Part shown: positions 44,351 through 53,193 of the stretch, in pieces
Position numbering within the stretch: position 1 is the stretch's first letter
Layout: each line of letters opens with the position of its first letter
Assembly (NCBI GenBank): GCA_963975885.1
Contig: CAXBIS010000001.1
Span: 248,001-312,000, forward strand
From: Pseudazoarcus sp963975885
GTDB taxonomy: Bacteria > Pseudomonadota > Gammaproteobacteria > Burkholderiales > Rhodocyclaceae
Direction: 5' to 3'
Length of the DNA stretch: 64,000 bases
Notes under the pieces: model-generated
What the model was told of the DNA's origin: nothing
What the model saw: the letters and a program-made list of their open reading frames with translations, nothing else
Database searches by the model: none
Translations under genes and position numbers: made by a program

Positions 44351-46675
44351 GTGAACCATCCTCTGGCATTGCCTTTCAAGAATGTCCTTCCAGCGTGCGT
44401 GCTGGCCGTCGCGCTCGCGGGCTGTGCCGGAATCGGGCAGAAGCCGGACCTCCAGGACGTGAGCGAGCCGCCGGTCGTCACGGGTGCCGTCACCGGCGAA
44501 GAACCCATCGGCAGGCCGGACAGCGCGGAAGCCGATCCAGGCGCGTTCGAGCCCAGTCTGATCATGGGCAACAACCAAATGTTCAATACGCCGCAGCCCT
44601 TTCCTGGTGCGACGGTGCAAGGCGAATCGGTGAATCTGCGCTTCGAACAGGCGCCGGTGACCGAGGTCGTGCATGCGATTCTCGGCGATATATTGAAGCT
44701 GCCCTACGTGGTCAATCAGCCGGTCGACGGCTCATTGACTATCCACACTGGTGGGCCAGTCTCGCGCGAAAAGATCCTCCCGGTACTCGAGGCGGTCCTG
44801 CAGGCCAATGGTCTTGCTATGGTGTTCGATGCGGAGGGTGTCTATCACGTCGGTCGACCGGAGTCGCTGCGCGGAATCGTGCCTTCGCTGTCCAGCCTTG
44901 GGTCGACCATGCCGGCGGGTCAGAACATCCTGATCGTTCCGCTGCAATACGTTGGCGCGGCCGAGATGGCCGAGGTCTTGCAGCCGCTCGCGAGCCCGGA
45001 AAACTTCGTTCGCGTCGATACCGTGCGCAACCTTCTGATCCTCACCGGCAGCCGCTCGCGTCTGGAAGGCTTGATCGATGTCGTACGCACTTTCGACGTC
45101 GACATTCTCAAGGGCATGTCCTTCGGCCTGTTCCCGCTGGAACACGTCGAGGCGTCCGAAGTCGAGGCCGTGATCAGCGGCATCGTGTCCGGTTCGGCTG
45201 GCGGTTCCTCGGCACGTCGGCCTTCCGGCGGCGGGGGCGAGGGATCGGCGCCCGTCGGCGGACAGTCGGCCTCCCAGGCTCCGGTGGTGGCGAATGTCGA
45301 GATGCTCGGGCCCATCGCGGGCGCCGTGCGCGTCATTGCGATCGAGCGCATGAACGCGCTGTTGGTCGTCAGCCCGCGCGCCTACTATGTCGAGCAGGCG
45401 CGCGAATGGATCGAGAAACTCGACCGTCCGCGCGACGCCGGAAACGAACCGCAGCTATATGTATACCCGGTGCAGAACGGCACCTCGGCGCATCTCGCGG
45501 AACTGCTCAATGCCTTGTTTGGTTCTTCCGCCGCGACCACCTCGCGCCGCGATTCCGGTGTCACGCCGGGGCTGAACTCGACCCAGGGTGGCGAACGCGG
45601 CAATCGCACGACTGGCTCTGCAGGGCAGTCCAGCGTGCCGAGCCTGTCGCAGGTCTCGCTCGAATCAGGGGTCAAGGTGGTTGCCGACGAATTCAACAAT
45701 GCCTTGCTGATCTACGCGCCGCGCACCGAGTATCAGAAGATCGAGGCCGCGCTGCGTCGGCTCGACCTCGCCCCGACCCAGATCCTGATCGAGGCCAGCA
45801 TCATGGAGGTCACGCTCACCGACGAGTTTGAGTTCGGTCTGCAGTGGTACTTCCAGGGCGGTGTCGGTGGCGGGCGCACCGGTACGGGCATCTTCAACCC
45901 GAACAGTAGCGGCAACATCGGGCCGCGTCAGCCGGGTTTCTCGTACACCCTCACCAACGGTGCGGGCGACGTGCGTGCCGTGCTCAACACGCTCGCGCAG
46001 AAGTCGCTGCTCAATGTGATCTCCAGCCCCAGCGTCATGGTGCTCGACAACCACAACGCGCAGATCAATGTCGGGGATCAGCAGCCCGTTCAGACATCAG
46101 AGACCATCTCGGATGGGGGGAATAGGACCAGTTCGATCCAGTACAAGGACACCGGCGTGATGCTCAGCGTCACGCCCTCGGTCAATTCGGGCGATCTCGT
46201 CACGATGCTGATCGACCAGAGCGTCACCGACGTCGGCAACGTCGACGAGGCGACCGGCCAGCGCAGTTTCCTGCAGCGCGACATATCGAGCCGCGTCGCG
46301 GTGCGTTCGGGTGAAACCATCGTGCTCGGCGGCCTAATTCGCGACAACACCTCGCGCGGCAATCTTGGTGTGCCCTTGCTCAAGGACATCCCGGTGATCG
46401 GTCATCTGTTCGGCACCACCTCGCGCAACAACAGTCGTACCGAACTGATCGTGCTGATCACCCCGCGCGTGGTGCGTAGCGATGGTGACATTCGCGCCGT
46501 TTCGGAACAAATGCGTCAGCGCCTGTCGAAATCCATGCGCTCGCTTCCTGGCTGGACGGAGCAGGGACCGATGCACGGTGTTCCGGGAGGTTCTCCTTCG
46601 TCCTCGGTTGTCACTCCAGTCCGTGAGGGCGGCGAGCTCAATCGGGAGGGTGGCTGGGCTGGAGTCGAGCGATGA
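44351..46675 (+). CDS. gspD: Type II secretin GspD, lipoprotein form
   Basis: 774 residues from GTG 44351. The signal ends with lipobox LAGC (Cys25). The N-domains include INQVDGSLTI-type repeats and Gly/Ser-rich linkers, and the secretin core near residues 540-730 includes VPLLKDIPVIGHLFGTTSRNNSRTELIVLITPRVVR. It forms the outer-membrane channel. It is the last gene of the operon, and its stop overlaps the upstream candidate start of the next gene. Confidence 0.95.
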   Translation: MNHPLALPFKNVLPACVLAVALAGCAGIGQKPDLQDVSEPPVVTGAVTGEEPIGRPDSAEADPGAFEPSLIMGNNQMFNTPQPFPGATVQGESVNLRFEQAPVTEVVHAILGDILKLPYVVNQPVDGSLTIHTGGPVSREKILPVLEAVLQANGLAMVFDAEGVYHVGRPESLRGIVPSLSSLGSTMPAGQNILIVPLQYVGAAEMAEVLQPLASPENFVRVDTVRNLLILTGSRSRLEGLIDVVRTFDVDILKGMSFGLFPLEHVEASEVEAVISGIVSGSAGGSSARRPSGGGGEGSAPVGGQSASQAPVVANVEMLGPIAGAVRVIAIERMNALLVVSPRAYYVEQAREWIEKLDRPRDAGNEPQLYVYPVQNGTSAHLAELLNALFGSSAATTSRRDSGVTPGLNSTQGGERGNRTTGSAGQSSVPSLSQVSLESGVKVVADEFNNALLIYAPRTEYQKIEAALRRLDLAPTQILIEASIMEVTLTDEFEFGLQWYFQGGVGGGRTGTGIFNPNSSGNIGPRQPGFSYTLTNGAGDVRAVLNTLAQKSLLNVISSPSVMVLDNHNAQINVGDQQPVQTSETISDGGNRTSSIQYKDTGVMLSVTPSVNSGDLVTMLIDQSVTDVGNVDEATGQRSFLQRDISSRVAVRSGETIVLGGLIRDNTSRGNLGVPLLKDIPVIGHLFGTTSRNNSRTELIVLITPRVVRSDGDIRAVSEQMRQRLSKSMRSLPGWTEQGPMHGVPGGSPSSSVVTPVREGGELNREGGWAGVER

Positions 46676-46707
46676 CCGGAGTTTTTTTCAAAGTAAAGGA
46701 AAGCAAG

Positions 46708-47121
46708 ATGTTTTGGAGAGTTCGCGCAGGATTGATGGCGGTCGCCGTGATCGCGGTTACCGCGTGCGCTTCCGTTCAGGAGGGGCGTGGGGTTGCCTTG
46801 GAAGACAGGGTGGATGCTTACTACGAGGCCTTGATTGCAAAGAATTTTCGCGCGGCCTATCTTTTTTTTCCGCCAGGATACCGGGAACAGTTTAGCTTCG
46901 AGGCGCATTATCGTAATTTCCCGCCAGTGGCCGCCTACGAATCAGCTAGCGTGGTCAGGAAGGAGTGTGCAACCGAAACTGCCTGCAGGGTGACCACGAA
47001 GGTTTCCTTGGTCTTCATGGGCGATATCAAGGAGCTGAAGGGGGTGCGTACTAGCACGACTTTGCCCGAGCGCTGGGTGCATACAGAGGGGGTGTGGTGG
47101 ATACTGCCACCCCGTTCGTGA
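46708..47121 (+). CDS. Small lipoprotein downstream of gspD
   Basis: 137 residues from ATG 46708, chosen because AAAGGA stands seven bases ahead; an ATG at 46672 overlapping the gspD stop is weaker. The lipobox is VTAC (Cys20). The mature part is a compact domain with DRVDAYYEALIAKNFRAAYLFFPPGYRE and three cysteines. No family is recognised. It could be a type II pilotin or simply a neighbour; this is inference from place. Confidence 0.78.
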   Translation: MFWRVRAGLMAVAVIAVTACASVQEGRGVALEDRVDAYYEALIAKNFRAAYLFFPPGYREQFSFEAHYRNFPPVAAYESASVVRKECATETACRVTTKVSLVFMGDIKELKGVRTSTTLPERWVHTEGVWWILPPRS

Positions 47122-47424
47122 CGAGGAAGGGTGGTATGCTGGGCCCTGTGGAGTCGTTTCGCATCTCATGCTATGTTGTTTTTAAGCAACGGCGGCTTGG
47201 GCGCCGCACTTGATATTCAGCGTATTTGCGGAATAATGGCACCACGAGAGCGAGCTCTACTGGGGTGGGACAGGCCGTGACAACAGTGCTTGCAAAGCCT
47301 GGCCCAGCTATGAAATACTCGCTCCGAGTAACTTGGGTCCGCCCAAATTGCGCTGCGATCAAGCTCACGGCAGATGCTCAAGATTGTTCGCAACCGTTTT
47401 TCAATCCAAAAAAGGTAGAGTGCG
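47122..47424 (+). other. Intergenic leader region ahead of the 47425 gene
   Basis: These 303 bases hold no convincing gene. The base composition is clearly more A/T-rich than the flanks. The only structures I can support are the sigma-70-like promoter at 47210-47237 and the ribosome site AAAGG at 47411-47415. The leader of about 180 bases would be unusually long. Confidence 0.6.
47210..47237 (+). promoter_or_regulatory. Sigma-70-like promoter of the 47425 gene
   Basis: TTGATA (47210-47215), a 16-base spacer, then AATAAT (47232-47237), each element one base from consensus. A strong promoter fits the optimised codon use of the gene below. Confidence 0.5.
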
Positions 47425-48837
47425 ATGAAGAAAAAGCTCCTCACGACTGCGATGCTTGCAGCCCTCGGTGGCGTCGGTACTGCACACGCGGTGAACGTCA
47501 ATCCGGACGGGCTCGGCCAAGTGTTGCTGTTCCCGTATTACACGGTCCAGAACGGTTTTGTGACTTCGGTCCATATTACCAACACCACCTCACAGACCAA
47601 GGCTGTCAAGGTTCGCTTCCTGGAGGGCAAGAACAGCCGCGAAGTTCTGGACTTCAACCTCTATCTGTCGCCGTACGACGTGTGGGCTGGTCGTGTGATC
47701 GGTGACGAGACGGGCGCTGCACGTCTCCAGACCGTCGACACCTCGTGCATCACCCCGCGGTATCTCGCTTCCGCGGGTGAGCCGTTCCGTCGCTTCGAGT
47801 TCGTTGGCGATTCGGTCAGCGAAATCGAGCGTACCCGTGAGGGCTACGTTGAAGTCATCGAAATGGGTACGCTGGACCCCGATACGCCTCCGGGTAGCTA
47901 TGCGGTCCACGATGCCACTGGGGTTCCGGATAGCTGCACGGATTTGGTTGCAGCTGAGAACAGCGGTTCGGTTTCCAGCAACATCAGCGCCCCGACTGGC
48001 GGCCTGTTTGGCAGCGGTCACCTGATCGCGGTCAACAGCGGTATCCGTACCTCTTACGACGCCGTCGCGCTTGACGACTTCCTCGATACGGCGGTCTGGA
48101 CTGGTCCGGGTAGCCTGTCGCCCAGCTTGGCTTCGGTCAACACCTTTGCCACGGTTGTCGATGGTGATGAGCTCTACACGGATCTGGGTGAAGTTGGTGG
48201 TCGTCCGATCATTGACCGCGTCTCTGCGCTGCTGATGAAGTCGTCGATCAACAACGAATACGCAATCGACGCCTTCCGTGCCGCGAAGACCGATTGGGTC
48301 GTTACGTTCCCGACCAAGCGCTTCTATGTGAACAGCTCGCCTGTAGAGCCGTTCAGCTCTCCGTGGAGCTCTACGAGCAGTCGTTCGTGCGACGACATCA
48401 CGTTTGAGTACTGGGATCGTGAAGAGCAGGGACGTACCCCGCAGGGTGGTGACTTCTCGCCGCAGCCGGAGATTCAGGGCTTCCAGCTGTGCAATGAGGT
48501 CAATACCCTCACGCTGCACCGCGACGGCACGGATGCCGATGATCATCGCCTGTTCGGCGCCGAGTACACGGCCGCTGCCCTTGCGATCGAGAACGGTTTC
48601 GACGCTGGCTGGATGCAGATGGGCTTTACGTCTGACCCCATCCATCAGATCGTGATGGACGATGGTGCTGGTAGCCTTGTTACCTTCGCGGGTCTCCCGG
48701 TGATCGGTTTTGCTGCTATGAGTGCGGTGAACTCGGTCAGCGTCGAGGTTGATGGCCTGACGGTCTATTCCGCTTACATGGGTAGCCTGGTGCACAAGAA
48801 CGAGAAGATGATTACGTCTGCTCCTGCTACGCCGTAA
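47425..48837 (+). CDS. Abundant secreted or surface protein of unknown function
   Basis: 470 residues. The signal peptide MKKKLLTTAMLAALGGVGTAHA is cleaved before VNV. The mature chain is acidic, rich in beta-prone segments and starts GLGQVLLFPYYTVQNGFVTSVHITNTT, a start I associate with uncharacterised proteobacterial exported proteins. There is no lipobox, anchor or sorting tail. Codons are strongly biased to GGT, CGT and GTC-type choices, unlike neighbours, which suggests high expression. It has its own promoter, leader and terminator. A type II substrate or S-layer-like protein are the options; this is inference. Confidence 0.85.
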   Translation: MKKKLLTTAMLAALGGVGTAHAVNVNPDGLGQVLLFPYYTVQNGFVTSVHITNTTSQTKAVKVRFLEGKNSREVLDFNLYLSPYDVWAGRVIGDETGAARLQTVDTSCITPRYLASAGEPFRRFEFVGDSVSEIERTREGYVEVIEMGTLDPDTPPGSYAVHDATGVPDSCTDLVAAENSGSVSSNISAPTGGLFGSGHLIAVNSGIRTSYDAVALDDFLDTAVWTGPGSLSPSLASVNTFATVVDGDELYTDLGEVGGRPIIDRVSALLMKSSINNEYAIDAFRAAKTDWVVTFPTKRFYVNSSPVEPFSSPWSSTSSRSCDDITFEYWDREEQGRTPQGGDFSPQPEIQGFQLCNEVNTLTLHRDGTDADDHRLFGAEYTAAALAIENGFDAGWMQMGFTSDPIHQIVMDDGAGSLVTFAGLPVIGFAAMSAVNSVSVEVDGLTVYSAYMGSLVHKNEKMITSAPATP

Positions 48838-48878
48838 CTGATTGTAATCATAGGGGTGCTGGAGACGGCGCTCAGTGT

Positions 48879-48910
48879 AAAAAGCACCGCTTGCGGTGCT
48901 TTTTTTTTTG
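48879..48910 (+). terminator. Rho-independent terminator of the 47425 gene
   Basis: AAAAGCACCGC pairs with GCGGTGCTTTT around a four-base loop, followed by a run of eleven T residues in all. Confidence 0.93.
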
Positions 48911-48956
48911 CACGATGATATATTCGGAGCGTTGCCACAATTGCGGTAGAAAGATC

Positions 48957-49859
48957 ATGAACAGAAAAATCCTTACAATGCTGATTGCTGCAGGTTTCGT
49001 ATCTCCGGCGTTTGCCCAGACGGTTATAATTACCGTCGACAACGAAACCGATTCTCGATCGCTCTCCCTCGATTCGTTCGTGTTCGACGGGCAGACTCTG
49101 TCCGTTCAGGCCAGCAGTTCGGGTACCACGACTCCCCCCCCGACCACCGATCCGGTCCAGATTAATCGCACCCTGACTGTGACGGCGCCCACCAATGGCA
49201 CCATCGTCAATAACGCGACCAATCAGCCGGTTAGCGGGTCGATTCCGTTCAGCTACATGTCGGATGATCCAGCACCGACTATCTCCCTGAAGTTGGTGCC
49301 GAATTCCGGTTACCAAGCGGCTTCGTGGGGAGGGGCATGCACTGGGACCAACGTATCCAACAACTGCACTCTCTCCATGAGCGTGAACCGCACGGTCAGC
49401 GCAAGCTTCCAGACGCAGGCGCCGGTGGGTTCCTGCGGAGCGGTTCCAGCCGGTACTGAATTGCTCCAGACATCCCCTCCGGGAACGACCTTCCTGGGTA
49501 CTGTCGCCAACGGAGCCACAACGGCAAGCACCATCCACGCCTATCAGTTCAATAGCGGTGGAACGAACAATACCGGTCGTACTGTTGCGACTAGGGCGAC
49601 CGGTGGAGAAGGAAAGTTGGTCGTGATCACCGAGTGCCCGGGCCAGATCAACCAGCCTGTCGCGGGCGCGAAGTGTTCGGCCTATAGCTCGGAAAGTTCA
49701 ACGGTTTGGTACTCGACCAATCCGAGTGCAAACCAGCGTACCTATTGCGTACTTGATCCGAACAAGACGTACTACGCTAACGTCGTGAATCAAGCATCCT
49801 TCTTGGGAGGGGCTCCGACCTGCACCACCAAGTGCGGTTTCTACTTCCAGAAGGATTGA
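48957..49859 (+). CDS. Secreted protein with InlB-like bacterial repeat
   Basis: 300 residues from ATG 48957. The signal peptide MNRKILTMLIAAGFVSPAFA is cleaved before QTV. A Ser/Thr/Pro linker near residue 55 leads to a repeat domain of the divergent InlB B-repeat type (YQAASWGGACTGT, NCTLSMSVNRTVSASF, about 110-155). A C-terminal Cys-containing domain has GTTFLGTVANG and KCGFYFQKD. The protease gene at 62144 carries the same repeat. No enzymatic motif is seen. It is likely exported and perhaps a type II substrate. Confidence 0.8.
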   Translation: MNRKILTMLIAAGFVSPAFAQTVIITVDNETDSRSLSLDSFVFDGQTLSVQASSSGTTTPPPTTDPVQINRTLTVTAPTNGTIVNNATNQPVSGSIPFSYMSDDPAPTISLKLVPNSGYQAASWGGACTGTNVSNNCTLSMSVNRTVSASFQTQAPVGSCGAVPAGTELLQTSPPGTTFLGTVANGATTASTIHAYQFNSGGTNNTGRTVATRATGGEGKLVVITECPGQINQPVAGAKCSAYSSESSTVWYSTNPSANQRTYCVLDPNKTYYANVVNQASFLGGAPTCTTKCGFYFQKD

Positions 49860-49947
49860 GTGTCACTGCGACAAAGTGCGCGCAGCCCAACCGACGTGAG
49901 AAGAAAGTAATATCATCATTGGCGCGCGTGCTGATCAGTAAACTCCC

Positions 49948-49982
49948 GAAGGTGCCAGTAGTTGGGGCGCCTTCAGTTTTTT
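49948..49982 (+). terminator. Rho-independent terminator after the 48957 gene
   Basis: GAAGGTGCC pairs with GGCGCCTTC (one G-U pair, nine-base loop), followed by AGTTTTTT. It lies in the 272-base gap before the parvulin gene; the rest of that gap shows nothing definite. Confidence 0.75.
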
Positions 49983-50131
49983 GGAGAACTGCGTTCGAGA
50001 GAAGCGTACTGCCAAGCTTCGAAAGCAGTTGTGGTATTCGTCCGGAGCTCTATGGCGGTAAGCCGGCTTGGTGTTCGGGCGTCATCGGGAAGTTCAGCAA
50101 CAGCCCAGTTGCGAACTAATGGAGGACATAA

Positions 50132-51043
50132 GTGATCAAGACAGCAACACCTAATTTCCTGACAGCGACCGCAATGTGCGCAGCATTGCTTGCGGCGGGC
50201 GCGACCCAAGCGGATGACCGCGCGGTCATAATTTCACAAGGTGATACGGCGATTAGGATATTCGACGTCAAGCAGGCCGTGAACGCGCAAGTGCCTCCCG
50301 AGTCGCGCATTCAGATCTATGGCAATGAAAAGAAGCTGCGCGAGTTCGTCGGTTCGATGTTCGTTCGCGCGAAATTGGCTGAGTACGCAACCAAGCGCGA
50401 ACTCACGGCTGCAGAACAGTGGCGTATCGATGAGGCAGAGCGTCGCATGTTGAGTCAGATCGAGATCGAGCGACAAATTGCCGAGCGCGGCGAACCGGAC
50501 TTCGAAAAATATGTAAAGGAGATCTATATCGGCTCACCGGAACGTTTCATGGTTCCGGCCGCTGTGCGCGCGCAGCATGTCTTGATCTCGAACGAGAACC
50601 GCAGCGATGAAGAAGCGCGCGCGATTGCGACTAGCGTGTACGAGTCGGCCAAGGCGGGAACGCCCTTCGAGGAACTCGTAATCGAGTTCTCCGACGACCA
50701 CAGCAAGGAAAAAAACAAAGGCGATCTTGGGTTCTTCACCACCGGTCAGATGGTCAAGGCTTTTGAGCAAGCTGCATTCGCGCTCAAGGAGCCGGGTGAT
50801 CTTGCCGGGCCCGTGAAGACGCAGTTTGGGTATCACGTGATTCGTCTCGTTGAAAAGCGGGCGGAACGCCGGCGTGAGTTCGATGAGGTTAAGGCCAGTC
50901 TGATTAAGGCTGAGCAGGATCGTCATCGCGTCACGGTCGTGAATGAGCTCATCGAGAACGTGGGTGCGCTCGACGGTGTGGTTGTAAATGATGAAGCGCT
51001 TAATTCGCTGATTCAGCGACCCCCGACAGCCTCCGGCCGTTGA
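50132..51043 (+). CDS. Periplasmic PpiC-type parvulin peptidyl-prolyl isomerase
   Basis: 303 residues from GTG 50132, preceded by a full GGAGG. The signal peptide ends GATQA before DDR. A SurA/PrsA-like helical N-domain (about 40-140) precedes one parvulin domain (RAQHVLISNENRSDEEARAIA, GDLGFFTTGQMVKAFEQAAFAL, GPVKTQFGYHVIRLVEKR). It helps fold exported proteins. It resembles EpsD-family isomerases of exopolysaccharide loci and lies directly ahead of the polysaccharide ABC exporter. Codon use is more A/T-rich than in the flanking genes. Confidence 0.9.
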   Translation: MIKTATPNFLTATAMCAALLAAGATQADDRAVIISQGDTAIRIFDVKQAVNAQVPPESRIQIYGNEKKLREFVGSMFVRAKLAEYATKRELTAAEQWRIDEAERRMLSQIEIERQIAERGEPDFEKYVKEIYIGSPERFMVPAAVRAQHVLISNENRSDEEARAIATSVYESAKAGTPFEELVIEFSDDHSKEKNKGDLGFFTTGQMVKAFEQAAFALKEPGDLAGPVKTQFGYHVIRLVEKRAERRREFDEVKASLIKAEQDRHRVTVVNELIENVGALDGVVVNDEALNSLIQRPPTASGR

Positions 51044-51090
51044 TGAGTCGGTGAAGGGAGCGGTCATGGGGCGCACAGGCCCGCGGTGAC

Positions 51091-51894
51091 GTGTTTATGG
51101 CACCGAAACAACTCTGGGCCCGTCGCGAACTAATCTTGCAGTTCGCCCGCCGCGATCTGGCCGCACGCTATGCCGGTTCATTGGGCGGCGCGTCCTGGCT
51201 CATTGCCCAGCCCGCGCTGCTGCTCGCGCTCTACACCTTCGTGTTCGTCGAGATCTTCAAGGTCCGCTGGCCGAACGCCGCGGGTGGCGCGACTTCGGTG
51301 GACTTCGCGCTGATGGCGTTTGCAGGCTTCAGCCTGCACGCCATGTTCGCGGACTGCGCGTCGCGGGCCGTCGGGCTGATCTCGGGTAATCCCAACTTCG
51401 TCAAGAAGCAGCAGTTCCCGCTCGAGACCATCGGTATCGCCCTGACGGCGGCGTCATTCGTCCAGTACCTGGCAGCGCTCGCGCTGCTGGTCGTGCTGTC
51501 GGTGGTGGTATACGGCTTGCCGCCGTGGACCTTCCTGCTGTTGCCGCTATACCTGCTCCCCTTCTTCGTCCTTTGCGTCGGTACGGTCTGGCTACTCTCG
51601 TCGCTCGGCGTGTATCTCAGGGATCTGGGTCAGATCGTCGGCATGGTCATGACGGCGTTGTTCTTTCTGTCGCCGATCCTCTATCCGGTGGAGTTCGTTC
51701 CCGAAGCCTATCGCGTGTTCATCGCGCTCAACCCGCTGACCTTTCCGGTCGAGGCGGTGCGCAGCCTGTTGTTCGACGGGGTCTTGCCTGACACCTTCGG
51801 TTTCGCGCTGTACGCGACCATGAGCGTCATTGTTCTGGCCTTGTCGGTGTTCGTTTTCGGCCGTCTCAAGCACGGGTTCGCCGATGTCCTCTGA
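51091..51894 (+). CDS. wzm: Polysaccharide ABC transporter permease (Wzm-like)
   Basis: 267 residues from GTG 51091 (ATG 51097 is possible). Six membrane helices of the ABC-2 family are seen, with ILQFARRDLAARYAGSLGGASWLIAQP at the start and LSPILYPVEFVPEAYRVFIALNPL before the last helices, typical of LPS and teichoic-acid exporters. It pairs with the ATPase overlapping its end and exports an undecaprenyl-linked glycan made entirely in the cytoplasm. Confidence 0.93.
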   Translation: MFMAPKQLWARRELILQFARRDLAARYAGSLGGASWLIAQPALLLALYTFVFVEIFKVRWPNAAGGATSVDFALMAFAGFSLHAMFADCASRAVGLISGNPNFVKKQQFPLETIGIALTAASFVQYLAALALLVVLSVVVYGLPPWTFLLLPLYLLPFFVLCVGTVWLLSSLGVYLRDLGQIVGMVMTALFFLSPILYPVEFVPEAYRVFIALNPLTFPVEAVRSLLFDGVLPDTFGFALYATMSVIVLALSVFVFGRLKHGFADVL

Positions 51895-53182
51895 GCCGTT
51901 GGTATCCGAACGCGCCGTTTTCTGCGAGGCGCTGACCAAGCATTACCGCCTGTTTCCAAGCCCGCGCGCCCGTCTGATGCACGCACTGATCGGACGCAGT
52001 GCCGGAAGTGTCGAGGTGCCGGCGCTGGAGGGGGTGAGTTTCGATATCCACCGGGGCGAGGTTGTCGGCATCATCGGGCGAAACGGCTCGGGCAAGTCCA
52101 CCCTGTTGCAGATCCTCAGCGGCGTACTCGAACCGACCTCCGGCGTGTTCGAGGTGCACGGGCGGCTGGCTGCGCTGCTCGAACTCGGTGCCGGTTTCAA
52201 TCCCGATTTCTCCGGGATCGAGAACGTCTTTCTCAACGCGGCCATCCTCGGCCTGAGCCGTGCCGAGACCGAAGAGCGTCTGCCGCACATTCTTGAATTC
52301 GCCGGGATCGGCGAATACGTGCACCAACCGGTCAAGACCTACTCGTCGGGCATGTTCGTGCGGCTGGCATTCGCCGTGGCCGCCTGTGTGGAACCCGATA
52401 TCCTGATCGTCGACGAGGCCCTGGCCGTTGGCGACATCAAGTTCCAGTCGCGTTGCTTCCGGCATTTCGAACGCATGGTCCAGCAGGGCAAGACGATTGT
52501 CTTCGTGACGCATTCGATCGAACAGGTCGTGCGCCACTGTCATCGCGCGATCCTGCTCGAAGCCGGGCAGGTGCGCCGTATCGGCGACCCGCTGGAAGTC
52601 ACCAACGAATACCGGGAACTGATGTTCGGCGCGGTGGGTGACGATGGCCCCGATCCCGCAGCATTGCCGGATGACGCGGAGCCGGTCGGGGACGAGGCCG
52701 CCCTCGAACAGCGTGAAGGCTATTGTTCGACCGAGTATCGCTGGGGCAGCGGCGAGGCCCGGATCGTCGATGTCGCGATGCTCTCGCGGGACGGTGTCGG
52801 CCATCGCACACGTTTCGTCACCGGGGAAGCCGTCGTGATCGAGATGGTCGTCCGCGTTCTGGTCGACGATGCGCCGATCTTCGGCTTCTTCATCAAGACT
52901 CCCGATGGCGTCACGGTGTACGGCAACAGCTCGCGCACCATGCCCTTGCCGGATGGCAAGCCGCCGGGCAAGGGCCCCGGCCGCTACCGCATTGCCTTCC
53001 AGTGCACCATGCATCTCGGCCACGGGCCGTATCTGTTGTCGGTGGGCGCTGCGGCTTCGCGGGAAGGCGAGATCGTACCGCTCGACCGGCGCTACGATGT
53101 AATGCAATTCGACGTGGTCAATTCGTCCGGCGCGGCGGGCGTTGCCGATCTGGATGCGGTCTGCCGCATCCGCGCAGAATGA
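51884..53182 (+). CDS. wzt: Polysaccharide ABC transporter ATPase with glycan-recognition domain (Wzt)
   Basis: 432 residues from ATG 51884, overlapping wzm by 11 bases. The ATPase is residues 1-250: Walker A GIIGRNGSGKSTLLQ, signature YSSGMFVRLAFAVA, Walker B DILIVDEALAVGD, H-loop FVTHS. A Wzt_C-type beta domain follows (about 280-432, TRFVTGEAVVIEMVVRV, FGFFIKTPDGVTVYG). In O8/O9a systems this domain binds the capped non-reducing end before export, so a capping enzyme is expected nearby, and candidates follow. Confidence 0.95.
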   Translation: MSSEPLVSERAVFCEALTKHYRLFPSPRARLMHALIGRSAGSVEVPALEGVSFDIHRGEVVGIIGRNGSGKSTLLQILSGVLEPTSGVFEVHGRLAALLELGAGFNPDFSGIENVFLNAAILGLSRAETEERLPHILEFAGIGEYVHQPVKTYSSGMFVRLAFAVAACVEPDILIVDEALAVGDIKFQSRCFRHFERMVQQGKTIVFVTHSIEQVVRHCHRAILLEAGQVRRIGDPLEVTNEYRELMFGAVGDDGPDPAALPDDAEPVGDEAALEQREGYCSTEYRWGSGEARIVDVAMLSRDGVGHRTRFVTGEAVVIEMVVRVLVDDAPIFGFFIKTPDGVTVYGNSSRTMPLPDGKPPGKGPGRYRIAFQCTMHLGHGPYLLSVGAAASREGEIVPLDRRYDVMQFDVVNSSGAAGVADLDAVCRIRAE

Positions 53183-53193
53183 AAGGTTCTCCG

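Noticed and set aside
47122..47424. Possible small RNA or riboswitch in the long leader
   Set aside because: No recognisable aptamer or strong hairpin; only a promoter and ribosome site can be supported.
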